Below, one piece after another: positions 48,973-58,288 of a stretch of DNA of 64,000 nt. Within the stretch, counting starts at the first letter, position 1; every line of letters begins with the position of its first letter. The stretch spans positions 1 through 64,000 of the forward strand of contig CAMJPQ010000006.1 of assembly GCA_946407745.1 (NCBI GenBank), in the 5' to 3' direction. A program made the translations under genes and the position numbers. Source of the stretch: an uncultured Clostridia bacterium. Its GTDB lineage: Bacteria; Bacillota; Clostridia; Christensenellales; Aristaeellaceae. The notes beneath the pieces are model-generated. The model worked only from the letters and a program-made list of their open reading frames with translations. It was not told where the DNA came from and searched no databases.

Positions 48973-50247
48973 TCAGTTTTCGTTGCCTGTGTGACTGGTT
49001 TCCTCCGCAGCCGGTGTGGCGGGCTGAATGCGCAGCTGTGTCACGCGGCGGCGTTCCATGCCGGTCACCGTGCACTTCAGGCCGGAGGCCTCAAACGTCA
49101 TGCCGACCTCGGGGATGCGCCCGAGCATTTCCGCAGCCCAGCCGCCGACTGTATCCGCCTCGTAGGTATCCTCAAGGTGCAGGCGGTCCATCAGGTCTGT
49201 GAGGGAGAGCCCGCCGTCCACCTGCAGCGAACCGTCCTCCAGCGCCACCAGCTCTTCGCTGATGTCGTCGTGCTCGTCGTATATCTCGCCGACCAGCTCT
49301 TCCAGCACATCCTCAATGGTCACGATGCCCTCGGTGCCGCCGTATTCATCCAGCACAACCACCAGGTGCGTGCGGGTGCTCTGACACAGCTGCAGCAGCT
49401 TTGATATCTTCAGCGTGGCCGGCGCGTACACGGGCGGCACCATGACCTTGCGGATATCCCGAACGCCCTGATGCTTGGCGGTATAAAAATCCTTCTCGTT
49501 CAGCACGCCGACCATGTGGTCCATGTCCTCGTGGTACACCGGCAGGCGAGAGTAGCCGCTTTCGCGGAAAAGCTCCTCCGCGGTTTCCATGCTGGCAGTG
49601 TCCTCCAAGGCGGTCACATCGACGCGAGGGGTCATGATGTCCAGCGCGTCCTGGTCGATGAACTCAATCGCGGAGCGGATCAGTTCGCCCTCGTGGTCGT
49701 CCATGTCGCCTTCCTCGCGCGCTTCCTCCACCATGGTCTTCAGCTCGTCACCGATGTCGGTCAGCTCGCTGCGTGGGTGAAAGAGCTTGCGCATCAGCTT
49801 CCGCCACTGGTCAAAAACCAGATTGACAGGCCACAGCAGCCGAATGAGCACCCGCAGCGCGGGCGCCGCAGCCATTGCGACTGCTTCGGGGGACTGCTTC
49901 GCGAGCGTCTTGGGCGTCACCTCGCCGAGGAAAAGGATCAGTACAGTCATCACAACCGTGGAAAGGGTGGCGCCCATGCCTCCGACCCACTGGGTGAACA
50001 GCACCGTGGCGATGGAGGCACCGGCAATGTTGACCAGGTTGTTGCCGACCAGTATGGCGGTAATCAGCCGGTCGTAGTCAGCCAGCAGGCTCAGTGCCAG
50101 CTCAGCGCGCCTGCTGTCGGACTGTGCCAGCGTTTTCAGCCGGACGTGGCTGGCTGCCGCGTAAGCGGTTTCAGAGGCTGAGAAGAAGGAGGAAAGGGCG
50201 ATGCATGCAACCAGCGCCGCCAGCAGAATCCATAACAAAGGGGTCAT
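48973..50247 (-). CDS. CNNM/CorC (hemolysin family) membrane protein with CBS pair
   Basis: N-terminal CNNM TMs (SSFFSASETAYAAASHVRLKTLA, GEVTPKTLAKQSPE), CBS region (IMTPRVDVTALE, VVVLDEYGGTEGIVTIEDVLEELVGEI), C-terminal CorC-type domain. Confidence 0.92.
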   Translation of the reverse strand: MTPLLWILLAALVACIALSSFFSASETAYAAASHVRLKTLAQSDSRRAELALSLLADYDRLITAILVGNNLVNIAGASIATVLFTQWVGGMGATLSTVVMTVLILFLGEVTPKTLAKQSPEAVAMAAAPALRVLIRLLWPVNLVFDQWRKLMRKLFHPRSELTDIGDELKTMVEEAREEGDMDDHEGELIRSAIEFIDQDALDIMTPRVDVTALEDTASMETAEELFRESGYSRLPVYHEDMDHMVGVLNEKDFYTAKHQGVRDIRKVMVPPVYAPATLKISKLLQLCQSTRTHLVVVLDEYGGTEGIVTIEDVLEELVGEIYDEHDDISEELVALEDGSLQVDGGLSLTDLMDRLHLEDTYEADTVGGWAAEMLGRIPEVGMTFEASGLKCTVTGMERRRVTQLRIQPATPAAEETSHTGNEN

Positions 50248-50474
50248 GCCCCGTATCTCTCCTGAATATCGGTATTTGCCCCATGTTCACGGCCGGACCG
50301 CAGGCGAGGGACATCTCATTGCCGCTTCAGTCACCGGGGAGGCGCAGAAGGCTCTCCGGAACAGTGGATGACAAACGGGATTATAACACGGCTTGCCGCA
50401 GAATGCAAATACTGGATGGGCCAGGTAAGCCGTCCCTCACGGGGAGCCGCCAATGGAACACGCAAAATTGCCTC

Positions 50475-50503
50475 TTGACAGAAAGGTGAAATTCATGTAT
50501 TCT
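50475..50503 (+). promoter_or_regulatory. tRNA operon promoter (TTGACA-N17-TATTCT)
   Basis: -35 50475..50480, -10 50498..50503, 22 nt before the first tRNA. Confidence 0.75.
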
Positions 50504-50525
50504 ATACAAGCTGAAAGGCAGCTGA

Positions 50526-50602
<77 letters not shown>

Positions 50603-50605
50603 CTT

Positions 50606-50679
50606 GGCTCAGTAGCTCAGCTGGCTAGAGCATTCGGTTCATACCCGGAGTGTCATAGGTTCGAGTCCTATCTGAGCCA
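50606..50679 (+). tRNA. tRNA-Met (CAT), elongator; CCA not encoded
   Basis: GGCTCAGTAGCTCAGCTGGCTAGAGCATTCGGTTCATACCCGGAGTGTCATAGGTTCGAGTCCTATCTGAGCCA folds as a cloverleaf; anticodon loop TTCATAC. Confidence 0.9.
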
Positions 50680-50686
50680 CAGTAAG

Positions 50687-50714
50687 CCCTTGCGCACAAA
50701 GCGTGAGGGTTTTT
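50687..50714 (+). terminator. Terminator of the tRNA operon
   Basis: CCCTTGCGC-acaaa-GCGTGAGGG followed by TTTTT. Confidence 0.75.
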
Positions 50715-50843
50715 CTTTGCCTTCTGACGCAAAATACGGCGCGAAAAAGATGACATCACCGGGTGCTTCCGTGAGGGTTTGTTCCGGTCATGACGGGGTC
50801 AACGCTCCGCGGCAGCAGGTGACGTTTCTTTGTAATGAAAGAG

Positions 50844-50872
50844 TTGCCTTGCGCTGAGAAATGGTGTACAAT
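50844..50872 (+). promoter_or_regulatory. Sigma-A type promoter (TTGCCT-N17-TACAAT) upstream of deoB
   Basis: -35 50844..50849, -10 50867..50872; CDS starts at 50914. Confidence 0.65.
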
Positions 50873-50913
50873 AACAGCAAGCAACAGATCAGGACAAAGG
50901 AGCGTGAAAAACT

Positions 50914-52077
50914 GTGAAGCGAGTTTTTTTGACAGTGCTGGACGCTGTCGGCTGTGGTGAGCTGCCGGACGCCGCGGCTTACGGCGATGCCGGGGCGAAT
51001 ACCCTCGGGCACATGATTGACGCTGCTTCGCCCAGCCTGCCGAACCTGGCGCGCATCGGGCTGGGACATATCACATCAACTCACTATCCGCCCGATCCGT
51101 GCGCGGTGGGCGCCTACGGGAAATGCGCTGAGGTTTCCGCGGGCAAGGATACCACAACCGGTCACTGGGAAATTGCGGGTCTCAGGCTGACGCAGCCTTT
51201 CCCCACCTTCCCGGACAGTTTTCCGGAGGACTTCATCACTGCCTATGAAAAGGCGATCGGCCACCGTGTGATTGGCAATAAGCCTGCCAGCGGTACGGCG
51301 ATACTGGAGGAGCTGGGCGAGCAGAGCCGCAGGGAGGCCAAGCCTATCGTGTACACCTCCGCGGACAGTGTGTTCCAGATCGCCTGCCACGAGGAGGTAT
51401 TTCCCCGGGAACAGCTGTACCGCTTCTGCGAAATTGCCCGCGAGATGCTGCAAGGCCCGCTGGGGGTTGGCCGCGTGATCGCCAGACCCTATGTGGGTGA
51501 GGCCGGCAGCTTTACCCGTACCGCCGGCAGAAGGGACTTCTCCCTGCCGCCCACCGGGCGCACCCTGCTGGACGCGGTGAAGGAAGCGGGCATGGAAAGC
51601 CTGGGCGTTGGAAAGATTGAAGACATTTTTGACCACATCGGGCTGACTGGCTCCAACCACGCTGCCGGCAACGTCGCCTGTATTGACGCGTGGATTGAAT
51701 ATATGAAAAAGGACTTTACCGGCCTGTGCTTTACCAACCTGGTGGATACAGACATGCTGTGGGGGCACCGGCGGGACCCGAAGGGCTTTGCGGACGCGCT
51801 GGAGTATGTCGACCGGAAGCTGCCGGAGATACAGGCGCTGATGGGGGAGGACGATCTGCTGATCTTCACGGCGGATCACGGCTGCGACCCGACCTTCCGC
51901 GGAACCGACCATACAAGGGAGTATATCCCGCTGCTGTGCTGGCACAGGAAAATGACGCGCGCGGTGGATCTGGGCACCAGATCGACCTATGCGGATATTG
52001 CAGCCACCTGCGCCGAGTGGCTTGGCCTGAGTGAGAGATGGGACGCCGAGAGCTTTGCCTCTCAGCTGCTGGATTGA
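50914..52077 (+). CDS. deoB: Phosphopentomutase
   Basis: MKRVFLTVLDAVGCGELPDAAAYGDAGANTLGH...GKDTTTGHWEIAG...FTADHGCDPTFRGTDHTREYIPLL. Confidence 0.95.
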   Translation: MKRVFLTVLDAVGCGELPDAAAYGDAGANTLGHMIDAASPSLPNLARIGLGHITSTHYPPDPCAVGAYGKCAEVSAGKDTTTGHWEIAGLRLTQPFPTFPDSFPEDFITAYEKAIGHRVIGNKPASGTAILEELGEQSRREAKPIVYTSADSVFQIACHEEVFPREQLYRFCEIAREMLQGPLGVGRVIARPYVGEAGSFTRTAGRRDFSLPPTGRTLLDAVKEAGMESLGVGKIEDIFDHIGLTGSNHAAGNVACIDAWIEYMKKDFTGLCFTNLVDTDMLWGHRRDPKGFADALEYVDRKLPEIQALMGEDDLLIFTADHGCDPTFRGTDHTREYIPLLCWHRKMTRAVDLGTRSTYADIAATCAEWLGLSERWDAESFASQLLD

Positions 52078-52091
52078 AAGCAGGAACAGTC

Positions 52092-52916
52092 ATGAGGGAG
52101 AAAATGAAAAGAATCACCGAGGCTGCGGACTGGCTGCGCTGTACGGTGGGCGAGGCGGACATCGGTATTGTGCTGGGCAGCGGGCTGGGCAGCTACGCGG
52201 AGGCCCTGCGCGACCGAAAGGTGGCGGACTATGCCGCCATACCGCATTTCCCGCGCTCTACGGCGCCGGGGCATGCAGGGCGCTGGTGGAGCGGCAACCT
52301 GAACGGGCGCAGGGTTTATATGTTGCAGGGGCGCGTGCACTTCTATGAAGGTCTGGACCCCTTTGACATCACCATGTACGTGCGGGTGATGAAGCTGCTG
52401 GGCGTGAAGCTGCTGGTTTTGACCAACGCGGCCGGCTGCGTCAACACCGCATGGCAGCCGGGAGACCTGATGCTGGTGAAGGACTTCATCAACTTCTCCG
52501 GCGTCAATCCGCTGATCGGGGAAAACCTGGAGGAAATGGGCCCGCGCTTCCCGGATATGAGCTGCGTGTGCGATGAACAGGCTGCAGAAGCACTGCGCGA
52601 GTCGGCAGCGCGGCGCGGCTTCCCGCTGCGCGAGGGCGTGTATATGTGGTTCAGCGGGCCTGCATACGAAACGCCGGCGGAAATCCGGATGTCGCGCTGC
52701 CTTGGCGCGGATGCTGTGGGCATGTCCACGGTGCCGGAGCTGATTGTTGCCAGGCACTGCGGTCTTCGCTCGGTTGCGCTGTCCTGCCTGACCAACATGG
52801 CGGCTGGCATACTGCCGCAGCCGCTGGACCACCGGGAAGTGGAGGCTGTCGCGGCCAAAGCGCAGATACGATTTCGCGCGCTGCTGGGCGACCTGATTTC
52901 CGGCGCTCAGGTGTGA
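52092..52916 (+). CDS. Purine-nucleoside phosphorylase
   Basis: GIVLGSGLGSYAEAL, RVHFYEG, LTNAAGCVN, GPAYETPAEIRM, GADAVGMSTVPE, LTNMAAGI. ATG at 52092 or 52104. Confidence 0.95.
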   Translation: MREKMKRITEAADWLRCTVGEADIGIVLGSGLGSYAEALRDRKVADYAAIPHFPRSTAPGHAGRWWSGNLNGRRVYMLQGRVHFYEGLDPFDITMYVRVMKLLGVKLLVLTNAAGCVNTAWQPGDLMLVKDFINFSGVNPLIGENLEEMGPRFPDMSCVCDEQAAEALRESAARRGFPLREGVYMWFSGPAYETPAEIRMSRCLGADAVGMSTVPELIVARHCGLRSVALSCLTNMAAGILPQPLDHREVEAVAAKAQIRFRALLGDLISGAQV

Positions 52917-52919
52917 CAC

Positions 52920-53819
52920 ATGCGCTACCTTCGCGCGTTCCGCTTTCCCACGGCGGAGGAAGAGTGGGATGTGATCTATAACGACAAAAAGAGGGTATAC
53001 AGCAGCTGGTATCCCTTCGGTGTGCTCAGCAGGCGCGGGCTGTGTGAGGTGACCTTCGAGCCGATCACCGTGCTGTACGGCGGCAACGGCAGCGGGAAAA
53101 CCACCGCCCTGAACCTGATGGCGGAAAAGCTGCACGCCCGAAGAGACAGCCTGTATAATCGGTCTGCCATGTACGGGCGCTGTCTGGACCTGTGCCGGGC
53201 GGATATGGCGATGGATGCGCCGCGGGCGATCCGCATTATCACCAGCGACGATGTGTTCGACTTCATGCTGCAGCTGCGCGCCACCAACGAGGGCATTGAC
53301 CGCGAGCGTGAGGAGGCCTATAGCGCCTGGAAGGAGCTGCGCAGCGAACACTTTCAGATGAGAAGCATGCAGGATTGGGACCAGCTGCGGCGCGTGGTGG
53401 ATGCCAGGCGGCACACCATGAGCCGTTTTGCCCGCGATGAGGTGGGCATGAATCTCATTGGCCATTCCAACGGAGAAAGCGCATGGAACTACTTCACCTC
53501 AAAGATAGAGGAGGGAAGCCTCTGCTTCCTGGATGAGCCGGAGAATTCCCTCTCGCCCTTGCGCCAGCAGGAGCTGGCGACCTATCTGGAGGAGAGCACC
53601 CGCTTTTTTGACACGCAGCTGGTCATAGCGACACATTCGCCTTTTCTTCTGGCCATGCGCGGCGCAAAAATCTATGACCTGGATGCGGAGCCGCCGGATG
53701 TGAAGAAGTGGACAGAGCTCGAGAACGTGAAGGCTTACCTGCGCTTTTTTGAACAGCATCGCGCCGCCTTTGAGGATGAGACATCCTCTCACAGCCCTCA
53801 CGCGGCCGATGAGCTGTGA
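52920..53819 (+). CDS. Stand-alone AAA/ABC-like ATPase
   Basis: Walker A LYGGNGSGKTTALNLMAEKL; FLDEPENSLSPLRQQELATYLEE; QLVIATHSPFLLAM. Starts 3 nt after PNP stop. Confidence 0.88.
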   Translation: MRYLRAFRFPTAEEEWDVIYNDKKRVYSSWYPFGVLSRRGLCEVTFEPITVLYGGNGSGKTTALNLMAEKLHARRDSLYNRSAMYGRCLDLCRADMAMDAPRAIRIITSDDVFDFMLQLRATNEGIDREREEAYSAWKELRSEHFQMRSMQDWDQLRRVVDARRHTMSRFARDEVGMNLIGHSNGESAWNYFTSKIEEGSLCFLDEPENSLSPLRQQELATYLEESTRFFDTQLVIATHSPFLLAMRGAKIYDLDAEPPDVKKWTELENVKAYLRFFEQHRAAFEDETSSHSPHAADEL

Positions 53820-53875
53820 ACGGGAAACGCACATTTACCAACAACCTTACAGGACATTATGGGGAGGAAACACGG

Positions 53876-55636
53876 ATGAACGAATCCCGCAGGAAGACAA
53901 AAATTGTCTGCACCATTGGCCCGCACCTGTTTGAAAAGAACCTGGTGAAGCCGCTGATGCTCGCCGGCATGGATGTGGCGCGCTTCAACTTCAGCCACGG
54001 CACCCACGACAGCCACCTGAAGCATTTTGAGGAAATCTGCCGCCTGAGGGATGAGCTGGGCTTGCCGGTGGCGACCATGCTGGATACCAAAGGCCCTGAA
54101 ATCCGCACAGGCGATTTCGAGGGTGGCAAGGTGATGCTGGAGGCTGGCCAGCTCTTTACTCTCACCACAGAGGAATGCCTCGGCGACGCGAGCCACTGCA
54201 GCGTGACCTACCGCGACATGCCCAAGGACGTCAAGGTCGGCGGCATGGTGCTGATTGACGACGGCCTGATCGCCATGGTGGTGGAGCATGTGACGGATAA
54301 GGACATCACCTGCAAGGTTGTCAACGGCGGACCGGTGAGCAACCACAAGGGCATCAACATCCCCGGAGCACACCTCTCCATGCCCTTTGTGTCCGACAAG
54401 GACAAGGAGGATATTCTCTTCGGCGCGGAGCACGGCTTCGATTTTATCGCGGCGTCCTTCACACGCTCGGCAGAGGACATCAAGGCGATCCGCCGGCTGC
54501 TGGCAAAGGCGGGCAACAAGACCATCCGCATCATTGCCAAGATTGAAAACGTGGAGGGCGTGCAGAACCTGGATGAAATACTGCACGCGGCGGACGGCAT
54601 CATGGTGGCCAGAGGCGACATGGGCGTCGAAATCCCCCTGGAGGAGGTGCCGGCCCTGCAGAAGCGCATCATCCGCGAATGCTACCTGACAGGCAAGCCG
54701 GTCATCACCGCCACACAGATGCTGGACAGCATGATGAAGAACCCGCGTCCCACCCGCGCGGAAGCCACCGACGTGGCGAACGCCATCTATGACGGCACTA
54801 GCGCCATCATGCTTTCCGGCGAAACCGCCGCTGGCATGTATCCGGTGGAGTCTGTGCAGACCATGGCCAGGATCGCGCAGCGCACCGAGGCGAATATCGA
54901 CTATGTGAACCGCTTTGCCAATGCCGGGCATGACACCCGCGCGGACATTACCGCGGCCATCAGCCACGCGACGGTCACCAGCGCCCATGATCTGAAGGCA
55001 AGCGCCATTGTCACAGTGACCAAGACCGGCGGCACAGCGCGCATGATCAGCCGCTACCGCCCGGACTGCCCCATCGTGAGCTGCACCACCAGCCCGACGG
55101 TATACCGCCAGCTGAACCTCTCCTGGGGTGTGATCCCTCTCTTGATCGACGAGGCGCAGTCCACGGATGAGCTGTTTGACAACGCGGTGGCGGCCGCGGG
55201 GCATGCAGGCGTGATCAAGGACGGTGAGCTGGTGGTTCTGACAGCCGGCGTACCTCTGGGCGTGAGCGGCACCACCAACATGATGAAGGTGCATGTGGTC
55301 GGCAACATGCTGCTGCGCGGCACCGGCGCGGTGCGCGGCAAGGCAACGGCGCCGCTGTTCGCCGTGGAGGAGCACACACCGCTGAGCGATGTGAACGCGA
55401 TGTTCCACACCGGGCGCATCCTCGTGTGCCGCCAGACCACGAAGGACCTGCTGCCCTTTGCGCGCAAGGCGGCCGGACTGATACTGGAGGACGACAACCC
55501 GGACGGACAGGGCGTGATTGCGGGCATGAGCCTGGATATTCCCGTCATCATCGGCGCGAAGGGCGCGACCAAAATACTCAAATCCGGCGCGGTGATCACC
55601 ATGGACGGCGAGACCGGCACGGTATCCTGCAACTGA
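53876..55636 (+). CDS. pyk: Pyruvate kinase with C-terminal PEP-utilizer mobile domain
   Basis: RKTKIVCTIGPHLFEKN, ARFNFSHGTHD, DTKGPEIRTG, ITATQMLDSMMKNPRPTRAEATDVANAIYDGTSAIMLSGETA; C-terminal ...GVIAGMSLDIPVIIGAKGATKILKSG. ATG 53876 after GGGGAGGAAA. Confidence 0.95.
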   Translation: MNESRRKTKIVCTIGPHLFEKNLVKPLMLAGMDVARFNFSHGTHDSHLKHFEEICRLRDELGLPVATMLDTKGPEIRTGDFEGGKVMLEAGQLFTLTTEECLGDASHCSVTYRDMPKDVKVGGMVLIDDGLIAMVVEHVTDKDITCKVVNGGPVSNHKGINIPGAHLSMPFVSDKDKEDILFGAEHGFDFIAASFTRSAEDIKAIRRLLAKAGNKTIRIIAKIENVEGVQNLDEILHAADGIMVARGDMGVEIPLEEVPALQKRIIRECYLTGKPVITATQMLDSMMKNPRPTRAEATDVANAIYDGTSAIMLSGETAAGMYPVESVQTMARIAQRTEANIDYVNRFANAGHDTRADITAAISHATVTSAHDLKASAIVTVTKTGGTARMISRYRPDCPIVSCTTSPTVYRQLNLSWGVIPLLIDEAQSTDELFDNAVAAAGHAGVIKDGELVVLTAGVPLGVSGTTNMMKVHVVGNMLLRGTGAVRGKATAPLFAVEEHTPLSDVNAMFHTGRILVCRQTTKDLLPFARKAAGLILEDDNPDGQGVIAGMSLDIPVIIGAKGATKILKSGAVITMDGETGTVSCN

Positions 55637-55648
55637 TGAGGTGACAGC

Positions 55649-55918
55649 ATGCAAACGATTTTTCTCTCCGGCGCCTCTTACCAGACGGCGGCGCAGGTGC
55701 ACGCGGCATTGAAAATGCTGCTGAACCTGCCGGATTATTACGGTGGAAATGCCGACGCCCTGCACGACTGCCTGAGCGAGCGCAGGGAACCGGTCAACCT
55801 CTACCTTGCCGACTGGGGCAGGGGCGAGGTTGAGCAGGCGCTGCGCAAGGTATGCCGCGTGATTGAGGACCTGGATGGCACAGTGACGGTGAGGGACAGC
55901 GATGCGGTGCAGCTGTAA
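55649..55918 (+). CDS. Barstar-like (RNase inhibitor fold) protein
   Basis: LSGASYQTAAQVHAALKMLLNLPDYYGGNADALHDCLSE matches the barstar-family core pattern. Confidence 0.82.
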   Translation: MQTIFLSGASYQTAAQVHAALKMLLNLPDYYGGNADALHDCLSERREPVNLYLADWGRGEVEQALRKVCRVIEDLDGTVTVRDSDAVQL

Positions 55919-56159
55919 GGTATGCGGCACGTATATGGTGCAGGCGGACAGCGACCGCCTTGGCTGCGTCTGCCCGGATTGCATGTATCGCTGCAACGAC
56001 TGCCTGGGCACAAATACCGTTGTTCCTCGTGAGGCGCTGAAGGCGCTGGCCTTTGACCGGCGCTTCCAGCCGGAGGCGCTGGCCGCGAATTTTGCGGCAC
56101 CAGCGGAGACGGCTGATCCGCTGGAAGCACAGTGGCGCTCCGACCCGGATACAGACTGA
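55902..56159 (+). CDS. Small zinc-ribbon-like protein
   Basis: CSCKVCGTYMVQADSDRLGCVCPDCMYRCNDC: eight Cys in ~35 aa; overlaps the barstar 3' end by 17 nt. Confidence 0.65.
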   Translation: MRCSCKVCGTYMVQADSDRLGCVCPDCMYRCNDCLGTNTVVPREALKALAFDRRFQPEALAANFAAPAETADPLEAQWRSDPDTD

Positions 56160-56180
56160 CAAAGGAAAGAAGGTAGCCCC

Positions 56181-57335
56181 TTGAACACTTTGGAACGGCA
56201 GCTCACTGAAATAATGCAGCGCGCGGTGGATGAAGGCGAGGTAGCCGGCGCGAATGTGCTGGTGCGCCAGAGAGGCACGCAGGTGGCTTATGCGCAGGCA
56301 GGCTATGCCGACATTGCAGAGAACAAACCGCTGGCAAGGGACAGCATTTTCCGCCTGTACAGCCAGAGCAAGCCGGTGACTTCCGCCGCGGTGATGCTGC
56401 TGATGGACCGCGGGCTGATCGATCTGGCAGACCCGGTGGAGAAGTACCTGCCAGGGTTCCATGACCAGAAGGTGAGGATTGGCAATCAACTGGTGCCGGC
56501 AGAGCGGCCGGTGATGCTGTTCGACCTGCTGTGTATGACGGCCGGTCTCAGCTATCCCGGTGAGGATGAGGAAACCGCGGCGGTATTTGCCGGTAATGAA
56601 GAGCAGATCCGTGCCGGCGGCGGAATGGGCACGGTGGAATTCTGCAACCGATTGGGACAGCTTCCCCTGGCCTTCCAGCCGGGCAGCCAGTTCCGCTATT
56701 CCACCTGTGCCGATGTGCTTGGCGCGGTGGTGGAGGTCGCCAGCGGCGTACCCTTCAGCCGCTTCCTGCGGGAAGAAATCTTTGACCCGCTGGGCATGGA
56801 CGACACCGGCTTCTATGTGCCGGAGGAAAAAACGGGCCGTCTGGTGACCTGCTATGACCGCGGTGCCAATGGGCTGGCGCCCTACAGCGGAATTCACCTT
56901 GCGGTGGGGGATTACAGCAGGGAGCCTGCCTTTGCCTCCGGAGGAGCGGGTCTGGTTTCCACACTGGATGATTACGCGGCCTTTGCCGCCATGCTGCTGC
57001 AGGGTGGGGTCTATTCCGGGCGCCGCATCCTTTCCCGCCAGGCGGTGGAGAGAATGACAAGCCCCCAGCTGAGCCGCGACATCCAGGAGACCCTCTGGTG
57101 GGGACACTGGGGTTATAGCTATGGCCACCTGATGCGCATCTGCATAGAACCAGGGCGGTCCATGACTTATTCCCGCAAGGGTGAGTATGGCTGGGACGGC
57201 TGGCTGGGCACCTATTTTGTGAACATCCCGGATCTGGAAGCGACTTTCCTGCTGGGACAGAACCTGACCAACGCGGGCACCACGGCCATGACGCGCAAGT
57301 GCCGGAACGCGGTGCTCGCGGCGATTGGCGAATAA
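56181..57335 (+). CDS. Serine hydrolase, beta-lactamase class C family
   Basis: FRLYSQSKPVTSAAVMLLMDRGLIDLADPVEKYLPGF (SxxK), YSTCADVLGAVVE (Y-x-x). Confidence 0.88.
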   Translation: MNTLERQLTEIMQRAVDEGEVAGANVLVRQRGTQVAYAQAGYADIAENKPLARDSIFRLYSQSKPVTSAAVMLLMDRGLIDLADPVEKYLPGFHDQKVRIGNQLVPAERPVMLFDLLCMTAGLSYPGEDEETAAVFAGNEEQIRAGGGMGTVEFCNRLGQLPLAFQPGSQFRYSTCADVLGAVVEVASGVPFSRFLREEIFDPLGMDDTGFYVPEEKTGRLVTCYDRGANGLAPYSGIHLAVGDYSREPAFASGGAGLVSTLDDYAAFAAMLLQGGVYSGRRILSRQAVERMTSPQLSRDIQETLWWGHWGYSYGHLMRICIEPGRSMTYSRKGEYGWDGWLGTYFVNIPDLEATFLLGQNLTNAGTTAMTRKCRNAVLAAIGE

Positions 57336-57357
57336 CCCGGAATCATACACTGAAAGC

Positions 57358-57399
57358 AAAAGCGCTCCGAACGCTACTGTATGCTGCGGAGCGCTTTTT
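57358..57399 (+). terminator. Rho-independent terminator
   Basis: AAAAGCGCTCCG...CGGAGCGCTTTTT; followed by a second hairpin GCATCCCG-atgag-CGGGATGC-TTTT at 57402..57427. Confidence 0.8.
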
Positions 57400-57562
57400 G
57401 CGGCATCCCGATGAGCGGGATGCTTTTGCTTATCTGTGCCATACACGCAAAGGCTGCCTTTCCATGTATAAAATCTTTCCAGATTAGCCATTGCGGCGCG
57501 GCAAAGAATCTGATAAAATAACGTGTCTGAAGATCGCAGCGGCAGGGGAGGGAGCGGCAGAG

Positions 57563-58288
57563 ATGATTCACACGGGTGAGCTGATCCGAGAGGGAAAGAG
57601 CAAACGCATCTACGCCACTGACGACCCGGATGTGGCCGTGGTCTATTTCAAGGATGAAGCGATTGCCTACCACGGGCTGAAACGGGGGCGCATACTGGGC
57701 AAGGGCGAGGTCAACAACGCCATCTGCAAAACCTTCTTTCACCTGCTGGACGAAAACGGCATTCCCAACCATTATATTGAACAGCTGGACAGCAGGCAGA
57801 GCCTGATCAAGCGCTGCGACATCCTGCCTGTCAAGCTGAAGGTGCGCAACCGTGTGGCGGGCACGCTGGGGGAGCGGCTGGGCCTGCCGGACGGAACGCC
57901 GCTGGACCCGCCGGTGGTCGAATTCCTCTACAAAGGGAGCGACATGGAGGATCCGCTGATCAACATGACGCATATACTGGCCCTGCGTATGGCAACGCGG
58001 GAGGAAATGGAAGCGGCAACCGAAACCGCGCTGAGGATCAACGATGTGATCACCAGCTATATGCGGGAGATTGACGTGGAGGTGATTGATTTCCAGCTGG
58101 AATTCGGCCGCTTCCACGGGGAAATACTTGTGGCGGATGAGCTGACGCCGGATGTTGCCCGCTTCTGGGATGCCACCACGCATGAGCCGCTGGATATTGA
58201 CTGCTTCCGCTGCGACATCCGGGACGCGGCGCAGGCATATCAGGAGCTGCTGCACCGCATGATGGGACTGGAGGGATGCACATGCTGA
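57563..58288 (+). CDS. purC: SAICAR synthetase (phosphoribosylaminoimidazolesuccinocarboxamide synthase)
   Basis: REGKSKRIYATDDPDVAVVYFKDEAIAY, VKLKVRNRVAGTL, IDFQLEFGRFHGEILVADELTPDVARFWD; ATG at 57563, tracked start 57491 too far upstream. Confidence 0.95.
   Translation: MIHTGELIREGKSKRIYATDDPDVAVVYFKDEAIAYHGLKRGRILGKGEVNNAICKTFFHLLDENGIPNHYIEQLDSRQSLIKRCDILPVKLKVRNRVAGTLGERLGLPDGTPLDPPVVEFLYKGSDMEDPLINMTHILALRMATREEMEAATETALRINDVITSYMREIDVEVIDFQLEFGRFHGEILVADELTPDVARFWDATTHEPLDIDCFRCDIRDAAQAYQELLHRMMGLEGCTC

Noticed and set aside
53798-56278. 826-aa minus ORF opposite pyruvate kinase
   Set aside because: Antisense shadow; pyk, barstar-like and zinc-ribbon genes on the plus strand explain the region.
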